Assembly: GCA_004297645.1 (NCBI GenBank)
Contig: SCUG01000178.1
Span: 1 to 15,174 of the forward strand
Direction: 5' to 3'
DNA length: 15,174 nt
Source of the DNA: Saprospiraceae bacterium
GTDB taxonomy: Bacteria > Bacteroidota > Bacteroidia > Chitinophagales > Saprospiraceae
Shown: positions 14,165 through 15,174 of the stretch, piece by piece
Numbering within the stretch: position 1 is the stretch's first letter
Layout: every line of letters starts with the position of its first letter
Notes under the pieces: generated by a model
Told to the model about the DNA's origin: nothing
Databases searched by the model: none
The model's input: the letters and a program-made list of their open reading frames with translations, nothing else
Program-made: the position numbers and the translations under genes

Positions 14165-15174
14165 TTACTGCCAAATGGATTTCAGCTCATAAAACTCACT
14201 TTTCAGCAATTTCACCTTGCCGCCTGCGGCGAATAATTTAACCCGGTCGTAATCCTTGTGCGGGAAGAATATCTCCGTCATTGCGGTGGCACCATCATCG
14301 GCGAACAGCTCGCATGAGGCCACGTCGAAAAAGAGGTGGAGGCGCACCACCGGCCCCGTTTCGATGCGCGGCGCCAACACCCGTCCCTCCGCAAATACGG
14401 TGGAAAAGCCGGACTCCCCGGCCTTCGTCCGGTCGCTGTAAAATTGCATAGAGGCAGCGTCGTAGCCCACTCGGTATTCCTCCCCCTGGTCGTTGGACAG
14501 GGCGATGCCGAAGCCTGCTGCCGGGCCTTCGGGGCATTCCACTTCGAGCACCGCCTCCATCAGCGTGGGCGGAAAACCAAGCTGCCTGGTCAGCTCCAAC
14601 TCACCAGATAGTACCGCTGGTGCAACGCTATAATTTTTCTGCCGCAGATGCTCCAGTTCCCGCACAGGTTGAGCGAAAAGCCGCAGGCCCTGTGCCGTGT
14701 TTCTCAGCGTCAGTTGGCGGGGCAGCGTCATGGCGCTGCGCCACACCCCGGTGGGCACCACTTGTGCATAGTTCCAGTTGCTCATCCATCCCATGAAAAT
14801 GCGGCGGCCATCTTCCGCCGGAATGTCCGACCAAGTAACTCCGGCGTAGTTGTCGCGGCCATAGTCAAGCCATACGGCCTTTTCCATTTCGGGCTTGGCA
14901 GCCTCCCCGGCGAAGGTGATTTGGTCCACGTTGAGGTGGCCCCAGCCGCTGGTAGAATTGTCAAATATTTCAACGAGGGCCTTGCGGCCAATGAGGCCCT
15001 GCACGTCCCACGCCGTCCATTTTAAATGTTCGCCGTGGGTGCCGGAGGCACTGTGGACGATTTGGCCATCCACCACGAGGTTCATGGACAGCCGCAACTT
15101 GTCATTGCCGCCGCCAATTTGAAAATTGATAAAGTTGCTGTCAATGGTGAATTCGGGCGAGACGAGTTTCCCGG
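14165..15174 (-). CDS. GH32 fructan hydrolase (levanase/inulinase type), C-terminal part
   Basis: The frame is open to the window edge, so only the last 335 residues are visible and the start is missing. Visible residues 1-88 (SPEFTI..., IGGGND, VVDGQIVHSASG, GWGHLNVDQITF) resemble the DUF4980-type module that goes with many Bacteroidota GH32 enzymes. Next comes propeller sequence typical of GH32: WLDYGRDNYAGVTWSDIP (101-118), GWMSNWNYA (128-136) and WRSAMTLPRQLTL (144-156). The C-terminal beta-sandwich follows (about 185-330, with SCELFADDG). The catalytic blocks WMNDPNG, RDP and EC are not in the visible part and must lie upstream if the enzyme is active. It would cut fructose from levan, inulin or sucrose outside the cytoplasm. 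Confidence 0.88.
   Translation of the reverse strand, partial: GKLVSPEFTIDSNFINFQIGGGNDKLRLSMNLVVDGQIVHSASGTHGEHLKWTAWDVQGLIGRKALVEIFDNSTSGWGHLNVDQITFAGEAAKPEMEKAVWLDYGRDNYAGVTWSDIPAEDGRRIFMGWMSNWNYAQVVPTGVWRSAMTLPRQLTLRNTAQGLRLFAQPVRELEHLRQKNYSVAPAVLSGELELTRQLGFPPTLMEAVLEVECPEGPAAGFGIALSNDQGEEYRVGYDAASMQFYSDRTKAGESGFSTVFAEGRVLAPRIETGPVVRLHLFFDVASCELFADDGATAMTEIFFPHKDYDRVKLFAAGGKVKLLKSEFYELKSIWQ

Overview
The window looks like chromosomal DNA of a Bacteroidota bacterium, and the style suggests the Saprospiraceae or Chitinophagia side (inference). Supporting signs are a giant secreted protein ending in a type IX secretion (T9SS) sorting domain, many HYR-like modules, signal peptides ending in A-Q, promoters of the TTTG-N19-TAnnTTTG type, an ECF-sigma / one-TM protein / LTPEE-protein triad, and a GH32 fructanase with an accessory module typical of the phylum. 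No phage, plasmid, CRISPR, tRNA or rRNA gene was seen.

Layout. 1-502 is non-coding, with several hairpins and the terminator of the leftward operon. 503-7165 (minus) is a two-gene unit: a small secreted protein of unknown function (6740-7165), then a 2058-residue cell-surface protein (503-6679) with HYR-like, P-domain, dockerin-like, cohesin-like and T9SS modules. 7166-8195 is a roughly 1 kb regulatory region. It holds two outward-facing arrays of TTTAA(T/C) repeats with an exact 11-bp period, each followed at the same distance by a Bacteroidota -7 element. One array faces the secreted-protein operon and the other faces a PhoD-like phosphatase gene (8196-9539). Both predicted leaders are long and contain strong hairpins. 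9754-10482 (minus) is a LexA/CI-type S24 repressor with a recognisable promoter and candidate operators. 10620-11174 (minus) is a GNAT acetyltransferase.

11281-12951 (plus) is a three-gene envelope-sensing module: an ECF sigma factor with a TTG start, a single-TM probable anti-sigma factor, and a secreted Spy/CpxP-like sensor. 12976-13707 (minus) is an SGNH-hydrolase lipoprotein convergent with that module. 13708-14164 is non-coding and rich in repeats: a tandem 9-mer, a perfect palindrome with another perfect hairpin lodged in one arm, and a 183-bp MITE-like element with long terminal inverted repeats and a 7-bp target-site duplication. 14165 to the window end (minus) is the C-terminal part of a GH32 fructan hydrolase whose start lies outside the window.

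The best candidate for something undescribed is the divergent control region at about 7539-7719. Its repeat geometry is that of PhoB/PhoP (OmpR-family) binding sites, and it sits beside a phosphatase gene. This suggests that a T9SS-exported surface protein, a small secreted protein, a phosphatase and possibly a small RNA respond together to phosphate limitation. That is inference from sequence geometry; no cognate regulator gene is visible here.
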